Below are positions 1 through 8,352 of a stretch of 45,654 nt of DNA, piece after piece. Both the position numbers and the translations under genes were made by a program. The DNA lies in assembly GCA_018714325.1 (NCBI GenBank), contig DVNN01000108.1, forward strand, positions 1-45,654, read 5' to 3'. The number at the start of each line of letters is the position of its first letter. Position 1 is the first letter of the stretch. Source of the stretch: Candidatus Pelethocola excrementipullorum (GTDB lineage: Bacteria; Bacillota; Clostridia; Lachnospirales; Lachnospiraceae). The notes beneath the pieces were generated by a model. The model was not told the DNA's origin. It saw only the letters and a list, made by a program, of their open reading frames with translations, and did not search any database.

Positions 1-56
1 ATGAGCTGATGGATTCTGAGGAATTCGAAGAACTTGCCAAAGGTGAGAATAACTAA
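1..56 (+). CDS. C-terminal tail of an unidentified gene (partial)
   Basis: An open frame enters from the left edge (codons in phase with position 3) and stops at TAA 54-56, reading as an acidic tail ending AKGENN. A strong hairpin follows 15 bases later, consistent with the 3' end of a + strand gene. Only about 17 residues are visible, so the product cannot be identified. Confidence 0.45.
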   Translation, partial: ELMDSEEFEELAKGENN

Positions 57-70
57 GCCTTATTGAGACA

Positions 71-168
71 AATATAAAAGACCGTGAACTATGGAAAGAT
101 TAGGAATGTTATAGTTAATCTAATGATTAACACATTCCTTGTTTCCATAAATCACGGTCTTTTATATT
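71..168. terminator. Very long hairpin, probable bidirectional terminator
   Basis: Arms at 71-97 and 142-168 are 27 bases long and pair except for three adjacent bases. Inner segments (GGAATGT with ACATTCC, GTTAAT with ATTAAC) continue the stem, so nearly 98 bp folds on itself. The outer arms end in A/T-rich tracts on both sides, so it could terminate in either direction. It is longer than a usual intrinsic terminator. Confidence 0.7.
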
Positions 169-212
169 GAGATACGAATTAGACGACCCGATAACTCCTC
201 CACGGATATTTT

Positions 213-286
213 TAAAAAAGCATGCAGATAATGAGGTGACTCCTATCAATTAGAGGGGCTCGTTCATTCTTCTACATGCTTTTTAT
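213..286. terminator. Second hairpin, likely terminator of the L,D-transpeptidase operon
   Basis: TAAAAAAGCATGCAGA near 212 pairs with TCTACATGCTTTTTA near 271-285. On the minus strand this lies about 80 bases past the stop of the L,D-transpeptidase gene and is followed by a T-rich tract. The interior is only partly paired. Confidence 0.6.
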
Positions 287-366
287 AATCTACAATCTTA
301 CAACAACACTTTCTACCACGCGAAAACCATTCTATCCCCTAGATTCACTCCCACCATACAAAATAT

Positions 367-2196
367 TTATTCGCTTGGTGTTTCTGGTTCCTCAGTAGCC
401 GGAGGTTCTGGTGTATCTGGTTGTTCCGGTGTAGTCGGTTGTTCTGGTGAAGTTGGTTGCTCTGGTGTTGTTGGTGCAGTTGGTGGCTCCGGATCCGGTT
501 TTGTCGGAGGTTTCGGTTTCGAAGGTGCAGGTGTATCCGGTGTATCTGTTGCAGCACCTGTAGGTGTCGATGCATCCGAAGAACCACTCTTCTTCGAAGA
601 TGCTCCAACGCTGTATGGCTCAGAATAATAACAGATGATCGGCATATCTTTGTCGATAATCTCATAAATCGCCTTAGCCTTGTTGAACGGCAGGTTAATA
701 CAGCCATGAGAACCACTGTTCTTGTATATACCTGTTCCAAACTGATTTGCGGAACGCCAGGTAGCATCATGCAGTCCAATTCCTCCGTTAAAAGGCATCC
801 AATAAGTTACCGGTGACTCCCATTCATAGGATCCGTCCGCCCTTTTCGGTCCACGTAATACGGATGGTGACTTTTTATAGGTCAAGGTGAAAATTCCCGG
901 AGGTGTCCAACGGTCAGAGGTCATCCTTCCGGATACACAGCCCGTTTCCACGGCCAGTTCCCCATCCTTATAAACCCATACATGCTGACGGCTCAAATCA
1001 ATCTCAACATAGGAATTGCCGAAACCATTGTTCTCATAAGATAATGCCTCATGGTTGAAATTCGGTTTTCTGGCGGTTACGGTGTGATTGGCCAACTCCT
1101 CTGTCAACTGGGCAATTTCTGCCTCCTGATTGATCTCAAAGCCATATTTACCTTTGACATTAATCTCCCCTAAGTTGGTGGCGTTGAATTTAGCGTCCAC
1201 ATCATAAGTATTCACTGCCTGTGCCAAATTGGCCACATATTCTGCGATATGTTGATTCCATGCTTCATCGTCTTTAGAATAGTTTCCAGTCTCATCCACG
1301 CTCAGCCACTCTTTCAGGGTTGTGCCATCCAACACCTGCTCTCCCGAAGGCAACTGATATGTGATACTGCTGGCAGTGAGCTCATTCAGCTGTTCGGCCT
1401 GGGAGTTCAGACTTTCATCCTCTTGTGTGACTCCAGGTCTTATATAGGCGCCCAATTTATCCATGGATACTTTTCGCTCTCCACTGGTCATGGCATCCTT
1501 AATCCCCGTCATCACCTTCTCTTTATCCAGTTTACTTCCGTTCACTTCCGGGGTCACCTGGAACTTGTTATCCACAAACTCAACTTTTGCATCCGCAGGT
1601 TCTTCCATATTGGCTTCCTGCATCTGAGGCATCGCGGAAACAACCTGATCTAATTTTTTCTCATCATAGGTAACACTGGCATCAAAATTGTAATCGTGGT
1701 CTCCCCCGAATACGCCTTTGACCCATAGAAATGGATTCTGATCCTTCTTAAGCTTTTCTACACTGCCGTCAGAAACATAGGCAAAATCTACATTCGTTCC
1801 TTTTATGGTCTCTTTCTGGTCATCCTGGAAATCCAGTTCCAGTTCATACTGCTCCACCTGTTTGCGGATTTCAGTTTCTGCCTGCTGCACGGTAAGTCCA
1901 CTGCAGTCGGTATTATTGATTACTGTTCCCTGATAGAATCGACTGCTATAATAATACGTAAATCCACCATAAACGCCAACCAAAATAACCAGCAGTGCCA
2001 CAACCGCCGAAACTACAGCAATCTTGATCTTCTTGGATTTCTTATTATTACCGTCATAATCGTCGTCATCATATTCTTCATTTCCATCATAATCATCGTC
2101 GCCTCCCCCATCCTCGAAGCTTGGTAACGGCTGACCAATAAAGTTTTCCAACTCTTTCTCTAACTGATCTTCAAAATTATTATCATCAAATCCCAT
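367..2196 (-). CDS. L,D-transpeptidase (YkuD) with PG-binding region, acidic cytoplasmic head and Pro/Thr/Glu tail
   Basis: Likely forms 3-3 peptidoglycan cross-links or attaches ligands to peptidoglycan outside the membrane. The 609-residue protein has a strongly acidic Asp/Asn-rich head (about 1-50), one membrane segment (about 58-82), a long extracellular region resembling the peptidoglycan-binding module of VanW/L,D-transpeptidase proteins, and a YkuD domain. The catalytic signature SHGCINL puts the nucleophile at Cys499, with an upstream His in the GLHDAT motif. After about residue 540 it becomes a Pro/Thr/Glu tail with repeated TPEQP-type units, a likely wall-spanning spacer. An AGGAGT ribosome site precedes the ATG. 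The dUTPase gene ends 39 bases upstream, so the two are probably cotranscribed. Family assignment is firm; substrate is not known. Confidence 0.9.
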   Translation of the reverse strand: MGFDDNNFEDQLEKELENFIGQPLPSFEDGGGDDDYDGNEEYDDDDYDGNNKKSKKIKIAVVSAVVALLVILVGVYGGFTYYYSSRFYQGTVINNTDCSGLTVQQAETEIRKQVEQYELELDFQDDQKETIKGTNVDFAYVSDGSVEKLKKDQNPFLWVKGVFGGDHDYNFDASVTYDEKKLDQVVSAMPQMQEANMEEPADAKVEFVDNKFQVTPEVNGSKLDKEKVMTGIKDAMTSGERKVSMDKLGAYIRPGVTQEDESLNSQAEQLNELTASSITYQLPSGEQVLDGTTLKEWLSVDETGNYSKDDEAWNQHIAEYVANLAQAVNTYDVDAKFNATNLGEINVKGKYGFEINQEAEIAQLTEELANHTVTARKPNFNHEALSYENNGFGNSYVEIDLSRQHVWVYKDGELAVETGCVSGRMTSDRWTPPGIFTLTYKKSPSVLRGPKRADGSYEWESPVTYWMPFNGGIGLHDATWRSANQFGTGIYKNSGSHGCINLPFNKAKAIYEIIDKDMPIICYYSEPYSVGASSKKSGSSDASTPTGAATDTPDTPAPSKPKPPTKPDPEPPTAPTTPEQPTSPEQPTTPEQPDTPEPPATEEPETPSE

Positions 2197-2235
2197 TGAT
2201 TATACTCCTAAATACTATTCGTTTTAACCTCTCTG

Positions 2236-2667
2236 TTACTGAACTCCAGTGCTTCCGATGCCGCCCCTGTCTTCACCTGATAGCTTCCCTTCCTCAAATG
2301 TTAAGGTCGGCTGGTGTTCAAAAATACGGAATTGGCAGATCCGGTCATTTATATGAATTACGGTATCCCTAAGAGCATAAGCCGGCATATACCACCAGTC
2401 TCCTGGACCGCAATAGGATTCGTCTATTACACCATAATGGTTCGTCTGTATAATGCCAAAATTCTTGAAGGTGGAACTCCTTGGAACCACATGTGCTTCA
2501 TAGCCTTTCGGCAGTTTCATGGCCACGCCCAGCGGAATCAGACGGAATTCTCCAGCCTTCATCGTAATCTCCTCCGCTGCCCGCAGGTCTATCCAATCAG
2601 ATTTTCCATCGATATATTTCAAACGTTCCATCTGATCATTCAGATACTGTATCTTAATATTTTTCAT
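2236..2667 (-). CDS. dut: dUTP diphosphatase (dUTPase)
   Basis: Hydrolyses dUTP to dUMP and pyrophosphate, keeping uracil out of DNA and supplying dTMP synthesis. The 143-residue length fits a trimeric dUTPase. All five family motifs can be followed: [19 protein letters not shown] with the conserved Asp/Tyr, RICQF, and a C-terminal Gly-rich RGGIGSTG loop. The start has a GAGGAG-type ribosome site. It lies 88 bases after nrdG and 39 bases before the L,D-transpeptidase gene on the same strand. Pairing with nrdG places two deoxynucleotide-pool genes together. The spacing in the PRSSTFKN region suggests a divergent subgroup, but the signature motifs are complete. Confidence 0.93.
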   Translation of the reverse strand: MKNIKIQYLNDQMERLKYIDGKSDWIDLRAAEEITMKAGEFRLIPLGVAMKLPKGYEAHVVPRSSTFKNFGIIQTNHYGVIDESYCGPGDWWYMPAYALRDTVIHINDRICQFRIFEHQPTLTFEEGKLSGEDRGGIGSTGVQ

Positions 2668-2755
2668 ATTTTTCTCCTCTGCGTATAGTTAACATAGGCC
2701 TTCTGTGGCTTTCTGCCATTGGTTTAAATTTCCGAAGCTGCCTATACCCTTCATG

Positions 2756-3244
2756 CTATGCGTAAAGTATGGTTTTGCTTCCATCTCTGGATTTTGGTAC
2801 ATCAATCACCCTTTGATTTCTGCTACCTCTCCACGGCAAGGATACATCACGTTCTTTCTCTATGTACTTACCGTCCACAAGGACATCCAGATAAGGAATC
2901 ACTGGTTCATCCTTGACCTCTTCCCAATTATATCCCGTATAAAGCCAGATATTCTTATTCGGGTATTTTTCTTTAATTTCCTTTGTCAGAGCCAGGATTT
3001 CTTCCCTGTTTGCCAAAAACAGGGGATCTCCTCCGGAATAAGTTATACCCGAGATGTAATCTTTATCAAGTTGGTCAAATATCTCTGCCTTAGCTGCCCT
3101 GTCAAAGAGAACTCCTCCCTTTGGATCCCAGGTAACAGGATTTTGACAACCCTTACAGTTATGAGAACATCCGGAAACCCACAGCACTACACGTAGTCCC
3201 TCACCGTTCAGCATGTCATCCTTCGTTATGTCATGATACCTCAC
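2756..3244 (-). CDS. nrdG: Anaerobic ribonucleoside-triphosphate reductase activating protein (radical SAM)
   Basis: Installs the glycyl radical on the class III reductase NrdD, enabling dNTP synthesis without oxygen. The 162-residue protein carries the NrdG-type cluster motif CSHNCKGC (CX3CX2C) near residue 31, followed by QNPVTWD and the Gly-rich TYSGGDPL motif. The start is a GTG with AAGGAGA seven bases upstream. NrdG normally sits beside nrdD, but no reductase gene is in this window; the gene is an orphan between pnp and dut. The presence implies an anaerobic lifestyle. Confidence 0.93.
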   Translation of the reverse strand: MRYHDITKDDMLNGEGLRVVLWVSGCSHNCKGCQNPVTWDPKGGVLFDRAAKAEIFDQLDKDYISGITYSGGDPLFLANREEILALTKEIKEKYPNKNIWLYTGYNWEEVKDEPVIPYLDVLVDGKYIEKERDVSLPWRGSRNQRVIDVPKSRDGSKTILYA

Positions 3245-3287
3245 ATCAATCTCTCCTTAATCAACGGCCCTTTCTAAAACAACCTAT

Positions 3288-3329
3288 ACCGGGACTGAGG
3301 AAAAAGGCTTAAAAACCCTTCAGCCCGGT
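3288..3329. terminator. Hairpin between pnp and nrdG
   Basis: ACCGGGACTGAGG (3288-3300) pairs with CTTCAGCCCGGT (3318-3329) with one bulge. The loop contains A and T runs. It lies downstream of the pnp terminator on the minus strand and upstream of nrdG. The following T tract is poor, so it may be a backup terminator or leader structure. Confidence 0.45.
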
Positions 3330-3348
3330 TTATTTAGGCACAAAAGGA

Positions 3349-3375
3349 GAAGCCAAAATCAACCACCCTGGCTTC
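3349..3375 (-). terminator. Intrinsic terminator of pnp
   Basis: Read on the minus strand, GAAGCCA and TGGCTTC form a 7-bp stem followed by CTCCTTTTG. It starts 13 bases after the pnp stop codon. Confidence 0.65.
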
Positions 3376-3387
3376 CCCATCTCAATC

Positions 3388-5481
3388 TTACGCTTCTGCC
3401 GGAACATCTTTGATGCTGAAACTGATTCTGCCCATCTTGTCTTTTCCAAGGCATACTACTTTCACAACATCCCCCATGGTAAGCACATCTTCCACTCGGT
3501 TAATACGCTCTTTGGCTATTTTGGATATATGAACCATACCCTCTTTTCCAGGTGCAAATTCCAGGAACGCGCCAAACTCTTTGATGCTTACAACCTTACC
3601 GGTAAAGATCTGTCCCGCTTCAAAATCGGCAGTAATAGTCTTAACATATTCAATCGCCTGATCCATACCTGCCTGATCTGTTCCGCAGATGGATACAGCA
3701 CCATCATCTGTGATGTCAATCTTAACTCCGGTTTCTTCAATGATGGCATTGATTGTTTTACCACGCTGTCCAACAACATCACCAATCTTGGCCGGATCAA
3801 TCTGAATCTGAATAATCTTAGGAGCATAAGCGCCAACTTCCTGACGCGGAACGGCGATGGTCTTCTCCATTACTTCGCTCAAGATATACTCTCTTGCCTC
3901 TTTTGTCTTAGCAATAGCTTCTTCGATAATCGGTCTGGTCAGTCCATGAATTTTGATATCCATCTGGATTGCAGTGATACCATCATGAGTTCCTGCAACC
4001 TTGAAATCCATATCTCCAAAGAAGTCTTCCAACCCCTGGATATCGGTCAATACCAGATAGTCGTCATCTGTATCTCCGGTTACCAGTCCACAGGAAATAC
4101 CTGCAACGGATTTCTTAATCGGCACCCCTGCGGCCATCAAAGACATGGAGGATGCACAGATACTTGCCTGAGAGGTGGAACCATTGGATTCGAAGGTTTC
4201 AGAAACCGTACGAATTGCATATGGGAATTCCTCCGTTGACGGAAGTACCGGAATCAATGCACGTTCTGCCAGCGCACCATGGCCAATCTCACGACGTCCC
4301 GGTCCACGGGAAGGTTTGGTCTCACCTACAGAGTATGACGGGAAATTGTAATGATGCATATAACGTTTGGACTTTTCGAATTCATCCAGGCCATCCAGCT
4401 TCTGTGCCTCAGACAGAGGAGCCAGAGTGGTTATGGTACAGATCTGTGTCTGTCCACGGGTGAACATTGCAGATCCGTGTACTCTCGGAATAAGATCAAT
4501 TTCGGCAGCCAGGTGGCGGATCTGGTTAATATCACGGCCATCGGGACGTTTGTGATCTTTCAGAATCATCTTACGAACCGTCTTCTTCTGATACTGATAT
4601 ACAGCCTCTCCAAGAACATCCAGCCATTCTTCATTTTCCGCAAATGCTTCTTTCAGACGGTCGGTGATCATGCGGATATTTTCTTCTCTCTTCTGCTTCT
4701 CATCTGTAAACACAGCCTCTTCCATCTCAGCCGGAGGTACAATCTCTTTGATTGCGGTAAATAACTCTTCCGGAATCGCACAACTTTCATAGGTATGCTT
4801 TTCTTTTCCACACTCAGCAACGATCTGATCGATGAACTTAATGATTTCCTGATTCGTCTCGTGTGCTTTGAAGATTGCATCTATCATCTGCTGTTCCGGA
4901 AGCTCGTTGGCTCCAGCTTCAATCATGATGACTTTTTCTCTTGTGGAAGCAACGGTCAATGCCAGATCGGATACATCTTTCTGTGCCAGAGTCGGGTTTA
5001 CGATTAACTCTCCATCAATCATACCGATCAGGGTCATGGCACATGGGCCATCAAAAGGAATGTCTGAAATGCTGGTTGCAATGGCTGATCCAAGCATGGC
5101 CACCACCTCAGGATTACACTCGGGATCCACAGACAAAATCATATTGCTGAGGGTCACATCATTTCTGTAATCTTTTGGGAACAGTGGACGCATCGGACGG
5201 TCTATCACACGGGAGGTCAGGACTGCATGCTCACTGGCCTTTCCCTCTCTCTTATTGAATCCACCTGGAATCTTTCCAACAGAGTATAATTTTTCTTCGT
5301 ATTCCACGCTCAGTGGGAAGAAGTCAATTCCTTCTCTTGGTTTATCGGATGCTGTAGCAGTAGATAAGACTACAGTTTCACCATAATGCATAAATGCAGC
5401 ACCGCTTGCCTGTTTCGCAACACGGTCAATTTCAACTGTCAGAGTTCTGCCTGCCAGTTCCATAGAAAAACTTTTGTACAT
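3388..5481 (-). CDS. pnp: Polyribonucleotide nucleotidyltransferase (PNPase)
   Basis: Phosphorolytic 3'-5' exoribonuclease of mRNA turnover; also adds heteropolymeric tails. The 697-residue length is typical. Two RNase PH folds flank an all-helical linker; the second contains the FFGDMDFKVAGT catalytic-core region. A KH domain follows (about 550-610, GQRGK loop), then a C-terminal S1 domain (about 620-690, ending GRISFSIKD). Ribosome site AAAGGAG precedes the ATG. It lies downstream of rpsO in the arrangement common to bacteria, separated by 253 bases containing a hairpin terminator and a stem-loop leader. Confidence 0.98.
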   Translation of the reverse strand: MYKSFSMELAGRTLTVEIDRVAKQASGAAFMHYGETVVLSTATASDKPREGIDFFPLSVEYEEKLYSVGKIPGGFNKREGKASEHAVLTSRVIDRPMRPLFPKDYRNDVTLSNMILSVDPECNPEVVAMLGSAIATSISDIPFDGPCAMTLIGMIDGELIVNPTLAQKDVSDLALTVASTREKVIMIEAGANELPEQQMIDAIFKAHETNQEIIKFIDQIVAECGKEKHTYESCAIPEELFTAIKEIVPPAEMEEAVFTDEKQKREENIRMITDRLKEAFAENEEWLDVLGEAVYQYQKKTVRKMILKDHKRPDGRDINQIRHLAAEIDLIPRVHGSAMFTRGQTQICTITTLAPLSEAQKLDGLDEFEKSKRYMHHYNFPSYSVGETKPSRGPGRREIGHGALAERALIPVLPSTEEFPYAIRTVSETFESNGSTSQASICASSMSLMAAGVPIKKSVAGISCGLVTGDTDDDYLVLTDIQGLEDFFGDMDFKVAGTHDGITAIQMDIKIHGLTRPIIEEAIAKTKEAREYILSEVMEKTIAVPRQEVGAYAPKIIQIQIDPAKIGDVVGQRGKTINAIIEETGVKIDITDDGAVSICGTDQAGMDQAIEYVKTITADFEAGQIFTGKVVSIKEFGAFLEFAPGKEGMVHISKIAKERINRVEDVLTMGDVVKVVCLGKDKMGRISFSIKDVPAEA

Positions 5482-5600
5482 AGGGGTTTCTCCTTTTCAT
5501 TATTTGACGGTCTTTGCCGTAATTGATACACCCTGCAGCGGATGAACTTATATCCTGTTACATGCAGGCTGTTCTATCTAAAGTATCCAGGCATGGCACC

Positions 5601-5653
5601 CCGAAACAACTGAAAAACATATCGTGTGCCGGTATGCTTTTCAGTGGTCTCGG
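5601..5653 (-). promoter_or_regulatory. Stem-loop in the pnp 5' leader
   Basis: CTGAAAAACATA (5610-5621) pairs with TATGCTTTTCAG (5633-5644), and flanking CCGAAACAA / TGGTCTCGG extend the stem. It sits about 120 bases upstream of the pnp start on the minus strand. In Escherichia coli the pnp leader has an RNase III-cleaved stem used for autoregulation; a similar role here is inferred only from position. Confidence 0.4.
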
Positions 5654-5700
5654 AAGTTATATCTCTGCTCTGGAACTACTTTATCCTAAACATAGCGAAA

Positions 5701-5723
5701 CAGGGCGGAAAATGTCCGCCCTG
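5701..5723 (-). terminator. rpsO 3' hairpin
   Basis: CAGGGCGGA / TCCGCCCTG forms a perfect 9-bp GC-rich stem directly after rpsO. The downstream tract on the minus strand (TTTCGC) is weak, so partial read-through into pnp is plausible. Confidence 0.6.
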
Positions 5724-5734
5724 AAACAAGCTGA

Positions 5735-6001
5735 TTATTTTCTGATTCCTAATTTTGCAATTAATGCACGGTATCTTTCAATATCAGTCTTCTTCAAATA
5801 GTCAAGCAAACCACGTCTCTGACCAACCATCTTCAAAAGTCCTCTTCTGGAATGATGATCTTTGTGATGTACTTTCAGATGCTCTGTGAGCTCATTGATT
5901 CTCTCTGTCAGAACAGCTACCTGTACTTCTGGTGATCCTGTATCGCCTTCTGTTCTTGCATACTCTTTCATGATTGCTTGTTTCTTTTCTGGTGAAATCA
6001 T
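5735..6001 (-). CDS. rpsO: 30S ribosomal protein S15
   Basis: Binds 16S rRNA and organises the platform of the small subunit. The 88-residue product has the family pattern: [10 protein letters not shown] early, the [20 protein letters not shown] core, and a basic C-terminus. The ORF track begins 11 residues earlier, but AGGAGGAAAGAAA immediately precedes the internal ATG at 5999-6001, giving normal S15 length and the usual MISPEKKQ-type N-terminus. It lies upstream of pnp. An approximately 86-base leader from the predicted promoter is room for S15 autoregulation, though I did not identify a defined S15-binding motif. Confidence 0.98.
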   Translation of the reverse strand: MISPEKKQAIMKEYARTEGDTGSPEVQVAVLTERINELTEHLKVHHKDHHSRRGLLKMVGQRRGLLDYLKKTDIERYRALIAKLGIRK

Positions 6002-6093
6002 TTTCTTTCCTCCTAATCTTTTTTTAAACGCCAATGATCAAGAAATGGTCGGAGAGTCCAATCTCTGAATCAAGGCTAATCTCACACCGTTAC

Positions 6094-6122
6094 AGTATAG
6101 CATAGCGGTTATCCATTGTAAA
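6094..6122 (-). promoter_or_regulatory. Sigma-A promoter of rpsO-pnp
   Basis: On the minus strand TTTACA (6117-6122) and TATACT (6094-6099) are separated by 17 bases. The predicted transcription start is near 6087. Confidence 0.65.
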
Positions 6123-6196
6123 CCTTTTTTGCCTTACTTTTACATTTTAAAAATCTTATATTTTTTTAAGAAATTCAGCATATTCCAGGGACTTTA

Positions 6197-6937
6197 CTAG
6201 CCTAAAACATTCACCGCCCAGACGGCATGACTATAGTCCAGGTTCGAAATACAGATACCCTTTTTTGCACTGCTGGCAGCTAAAACTTGTCCACCGCCCA
6301 GGTTAATAACCACATGATATATAGATCCATTTTTAGCATAAAAGATCAGATCTCCGGGCTGTGCGCTATTGATTGAGATCTGGGGACCTGCATAGGCCTG
6401 TGCCGCGGACACCCTTGGCAGCTCCACGCCAAATTCCCGATAAACGCTCTGCACATAACCGGAACAGTCGGCTCCGCTGGTTAGGCTTGTCCCGCCCCAG
6501 ACATAAGAATTCCCAATAAACTGGCTGGCAAAATCAATCAGCTGCTGCCTCACCGGAGATACTTCTTCCGCAACCGGAAGATTTTCAATCCCCACGGTTT
6601 CTATCATATGTTCCGTCTCTTCCGGGGAATACAGGTAATCCGCACTAACATATCCCGATACCTCACCGGAATTCACCAGACACCAGCCATCTTGATAGTC
6701 CTGAATCTCCATCAATCCAAAGGCTGAAATCTTACCGATGATATCAGACTCCACTCCCGGTGCCGAACGGATATTTAATTTTGTACTTACATTTGCTGCT
6801 GCATAATGTTTCTCATTCGTATCAGACTCTGTCTGCGTCAGCAGGCTGCTTCCAACTTCAGCGTGAACGGCTTGTCCCCCGATAAAGAAAAGCATACCGG
6901 CTATTCCTAACGTCAGTACACATTTACTCCGATACAT
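6197..6937 (-). CDS. Secreted SH3-NlpC/P60 peptidoglycan endopeptidase
   Basis: Probably cleaves the D-gamma-glutamyl-diamino acid bond of wall peptides. The 246 residues comprise a signal peptide (about 1-27, ending VHA), a bacterial SH3 domain (about 47-105, LNIRSAPG start), and an NlpC/P60 domain (about 128-246). The nucleophile is Cys158 in GADCSGY and the base is His208 in YHVV. Where many family members carry a third active-site His in an IHAS-type stretch, this protein reads LAASS, so that position looks like Ala220. The start has AGGAGGGTTTT before ATG. The gene has its own promoter. Fold is certain; full catalytic competence is less so. Confidence 0.9.
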   Translation of the reverse strand: MYRSKCVLTLGIAGMLFFIGGQAVHAEVGSSLLTQTESDTNEKHYAAANVSTKLNIRSAPGVESDIIGKISAFGLMEIQDYQDGWCLVNSGEVSGYVSADYLYSPEETEHMIETVGIENLPVAEEVSPVRQQLIDFASQFIGNSYVWGGTSLTSGADCSGYVQSVYREFGVELPRVSAAQAYAGPQISINSAQPGDLIFYAKNGSIYHVVINLGGGQVLAASSAKKGICISNLDYSHAVWAVNVLG

Positions 6938-7005
6938 AAAACCCTCCTGTGATATATTGTTTCACAACTTTGTATCATTTCTGTTACAATTGTATTACAT
7001 TTTCA

Positions 7006-7033
7006 ATTATAACAGGAGGGGAAAAATAGTCAA
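7006..7033 (-). promoter_or_regulatory. Promoter of the NlpC/P60 gene
   Basis: On the minus strand TTGACT (7028-7033) and TATAAT (7006-7011) have a 16-base spacer. An AT-rich near-palindrome around CAATTG lies just downstream, in the roughly 65-base leader. Confidence 0.6.
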
Positions 7034-7075
7034 GAACAATCGTTCGACTAATTATTTTCATCTTCGACAGGGGCG

Positions 7076-8098
7076 TTAACGATCCATCTCAAGCTGAATT
7101 CCGGTGCTTTTATGGTTGGCAATAATCCGGTCTATTTCCTTCAGATCGCAGGATGGAAGGTCACCTGGAATAGTATTTTTCACAGAGCTGGTGGCATTCC
7201 CATACTCAAGCGCCTTCTGACAATCATTATGATAGGTAAGAAGACCATAGAGCGCACCAGAAATATAGGCGTCGCCGCTTCCGATACGGTCCACAACCTC
7301 TATATTGCGGTAAGGCTCTTCTTCGTAATAGGTGTCTTCCTTCTTATTATATATAGTAGAACCAAAGGTATGCACCTTGGGGCTATGTACAATTCTTTGG
7401 GTGGATGCCACAATGGAGATTGGGTAGTCCTCTGTAAAGCTCTTCATAATACTTTTAGTATCACCCTCTTTCAGAAAGGTTAAGCGAGCCGTGTCCTCGG
7501 AACAGAAAAACACATCCACATAAGGCAAAATCTGCTCGATGCACTCCTTCGCCTCGGGTCCCGTCCAGAGATTTCCCCGGAAGTTCACATCGAAGGATAT
7601 GATGGTTCCATTTTCTTTAAAGCGTTTCATCATCTCTACCGCAGTTTCCCTAGTTTGCTGTGATAAGGCCAGGGTGATTCCACTGGTATGAAAACAACGT
7701 GTGCTGGCATACATCTCCTCTGGAAGTTCATCGATATCGATCTTACAGAAAGAGGCATGTCTGCGGTCGTAGACCACGCTTGGCTTTCTGGGAAATGCTC
7801 CATCTTCGTAGTAATAGATTCCCAGACGGGCATCAGGGCCTTCATCATAAACCAGATAATCATCGCTGACACCACAGAAACGAACCCTGTTCTTCGCATA
7901 GGTTCCCAGAGCATTATCCGGCAATTTGGAAATAATTCCCGTACGCAAGCCCAAAAGAGAAGCGCCCGACACTACATTGAGCTCGGCTCCTCCCACCTGT
8001 TTCATAAAAGTCTCTCCTCTTACAATTCGCTCATTATTTGGCGGTGACAACCTCAGCAGGATTTCACCAAGTGACAGCAAATCAAAATCTTTCTTCAT
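7076..8098 (-). CDS. PfkB-family sugar kinase (KDG-kinase-like paralogue)
   Basis: ATP-dependent sugar kinase of the ribokinase/PfkB family, probably acting on 2-keto-3-deoxygluconate or a related sugar. The 340 residues carry the N-terminal GEILLRL and GGAELNV motifs and the C-terminal catalytic loop DRIGSGDA. The track start adds eight residues, but GGGAGG lies just before the ATG at 8096-8098 (MKKDFD). It is paralogous to the next kinase upstream but separated from it by 342 bases holding a hairpin and an interspersed repeat. Two KDG-kinase-like genes side by side suggest either redundancy or divergent sugar specificity. Confidence 0.85.
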   Translation of the reverse strand: MKKDFDLLSLGEILLRLSPPNNERIVRGETFMKQVGGAELNVVSGASLLGLRTGIISKLPDNALGTYAKNRVRFCGVSDDYLVYDEGPDARLGIYYYEDGAFPRKPSVVYDRRHASFCKIDIDELPEEMYASTRCFHTSGITLALSQQTRETAVEMMKRFKENGTIISFDVNFRGNLWTGPEAKECIEQILPYVDVFFCSEDTARLTFLKEGDTKSIMKSFTEDYPISIVASTQRIVHSPKVHTFGSTIYNKKEDTYYEEEPYRNIEVVDRIGSGDAYISGALYGLLTYHNDCQKALEYGNATSSVKNTIPGDLPSCDLKEIDRIIANHKSTGIQLEMDR

Positions 8099-8152
8099 GT
8101 TAGCCCCTCCCTGTAATATCATTGGCTGTAAGTAATTTTCATATTTTCTTAT

Positions 8153-8191
8153 TAAGAATGGGATGTTGTATCAAACAACATCCCATTCTAT
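8153..8191. terminator. Perfect inverted repeat upstream of the first sugar kinase
   Basis: GAATGGGATGTTGT (8156-8169) and its exact complement (8175-8188) flank a 5-base loop; outer bases extend the stem. There is no clean T tract on either strand, so it may be a terminator for transcription from the eda operon or a leader structure of the kinase gene. Confidence 0.5.
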
Positions 8192-8239
8192 CTAAATGTA
8201 TCCCATGGCAAAATGGTTTTTCATTTAACAATATTTATG

Positions 8240-8326
8240 ATGATACCAGGGTCAAAAGGTCATGCTTTTCATGCTTGCATGAAAAAGCATGAATTTGGGA
8301 CCCGCAAAACATGAGAAAGTAGCCCG
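8240..8326. repeat. Interspersed repeat, copy 1 (full form)
   Basis: Begins ATGATACCAGGGTC and ends AGTAGCCCG. A second copy lies at 28879-28933. Copy 1 folds on itself: TCATGCTTTT...AAAAAGCATGA forms an inner stem and GGGTC/GACCC an outer one. It occupies the 342-base gap between two sugar kinase genes. No ORF is evident. Confidence 0.6.
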
Positions 8327-8352
8327 AACAGGGCGGATTTCGAATGTTTTTA

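Noticed and set aside
380-560. Tandem GGTTGTTCTGG-like repeats, considered as a CRISPR or satellite array
   Set aside because: They are in frame and encode TPEQP-type protein repeats; no spacers of even length.
457-816. Cys/Trp/Arg-rich + strand ORF opposite the transpeptidase tail
   Set aside because: Low-complexity shadow of the Pro/Thr/Glu codons on the other strand.
5523-5801. 92-residue + strand ORF between pnp and rpsO
   Set aside because: It runs antisense into rpsO and covers the terminator and leader stem; no ribosome site.
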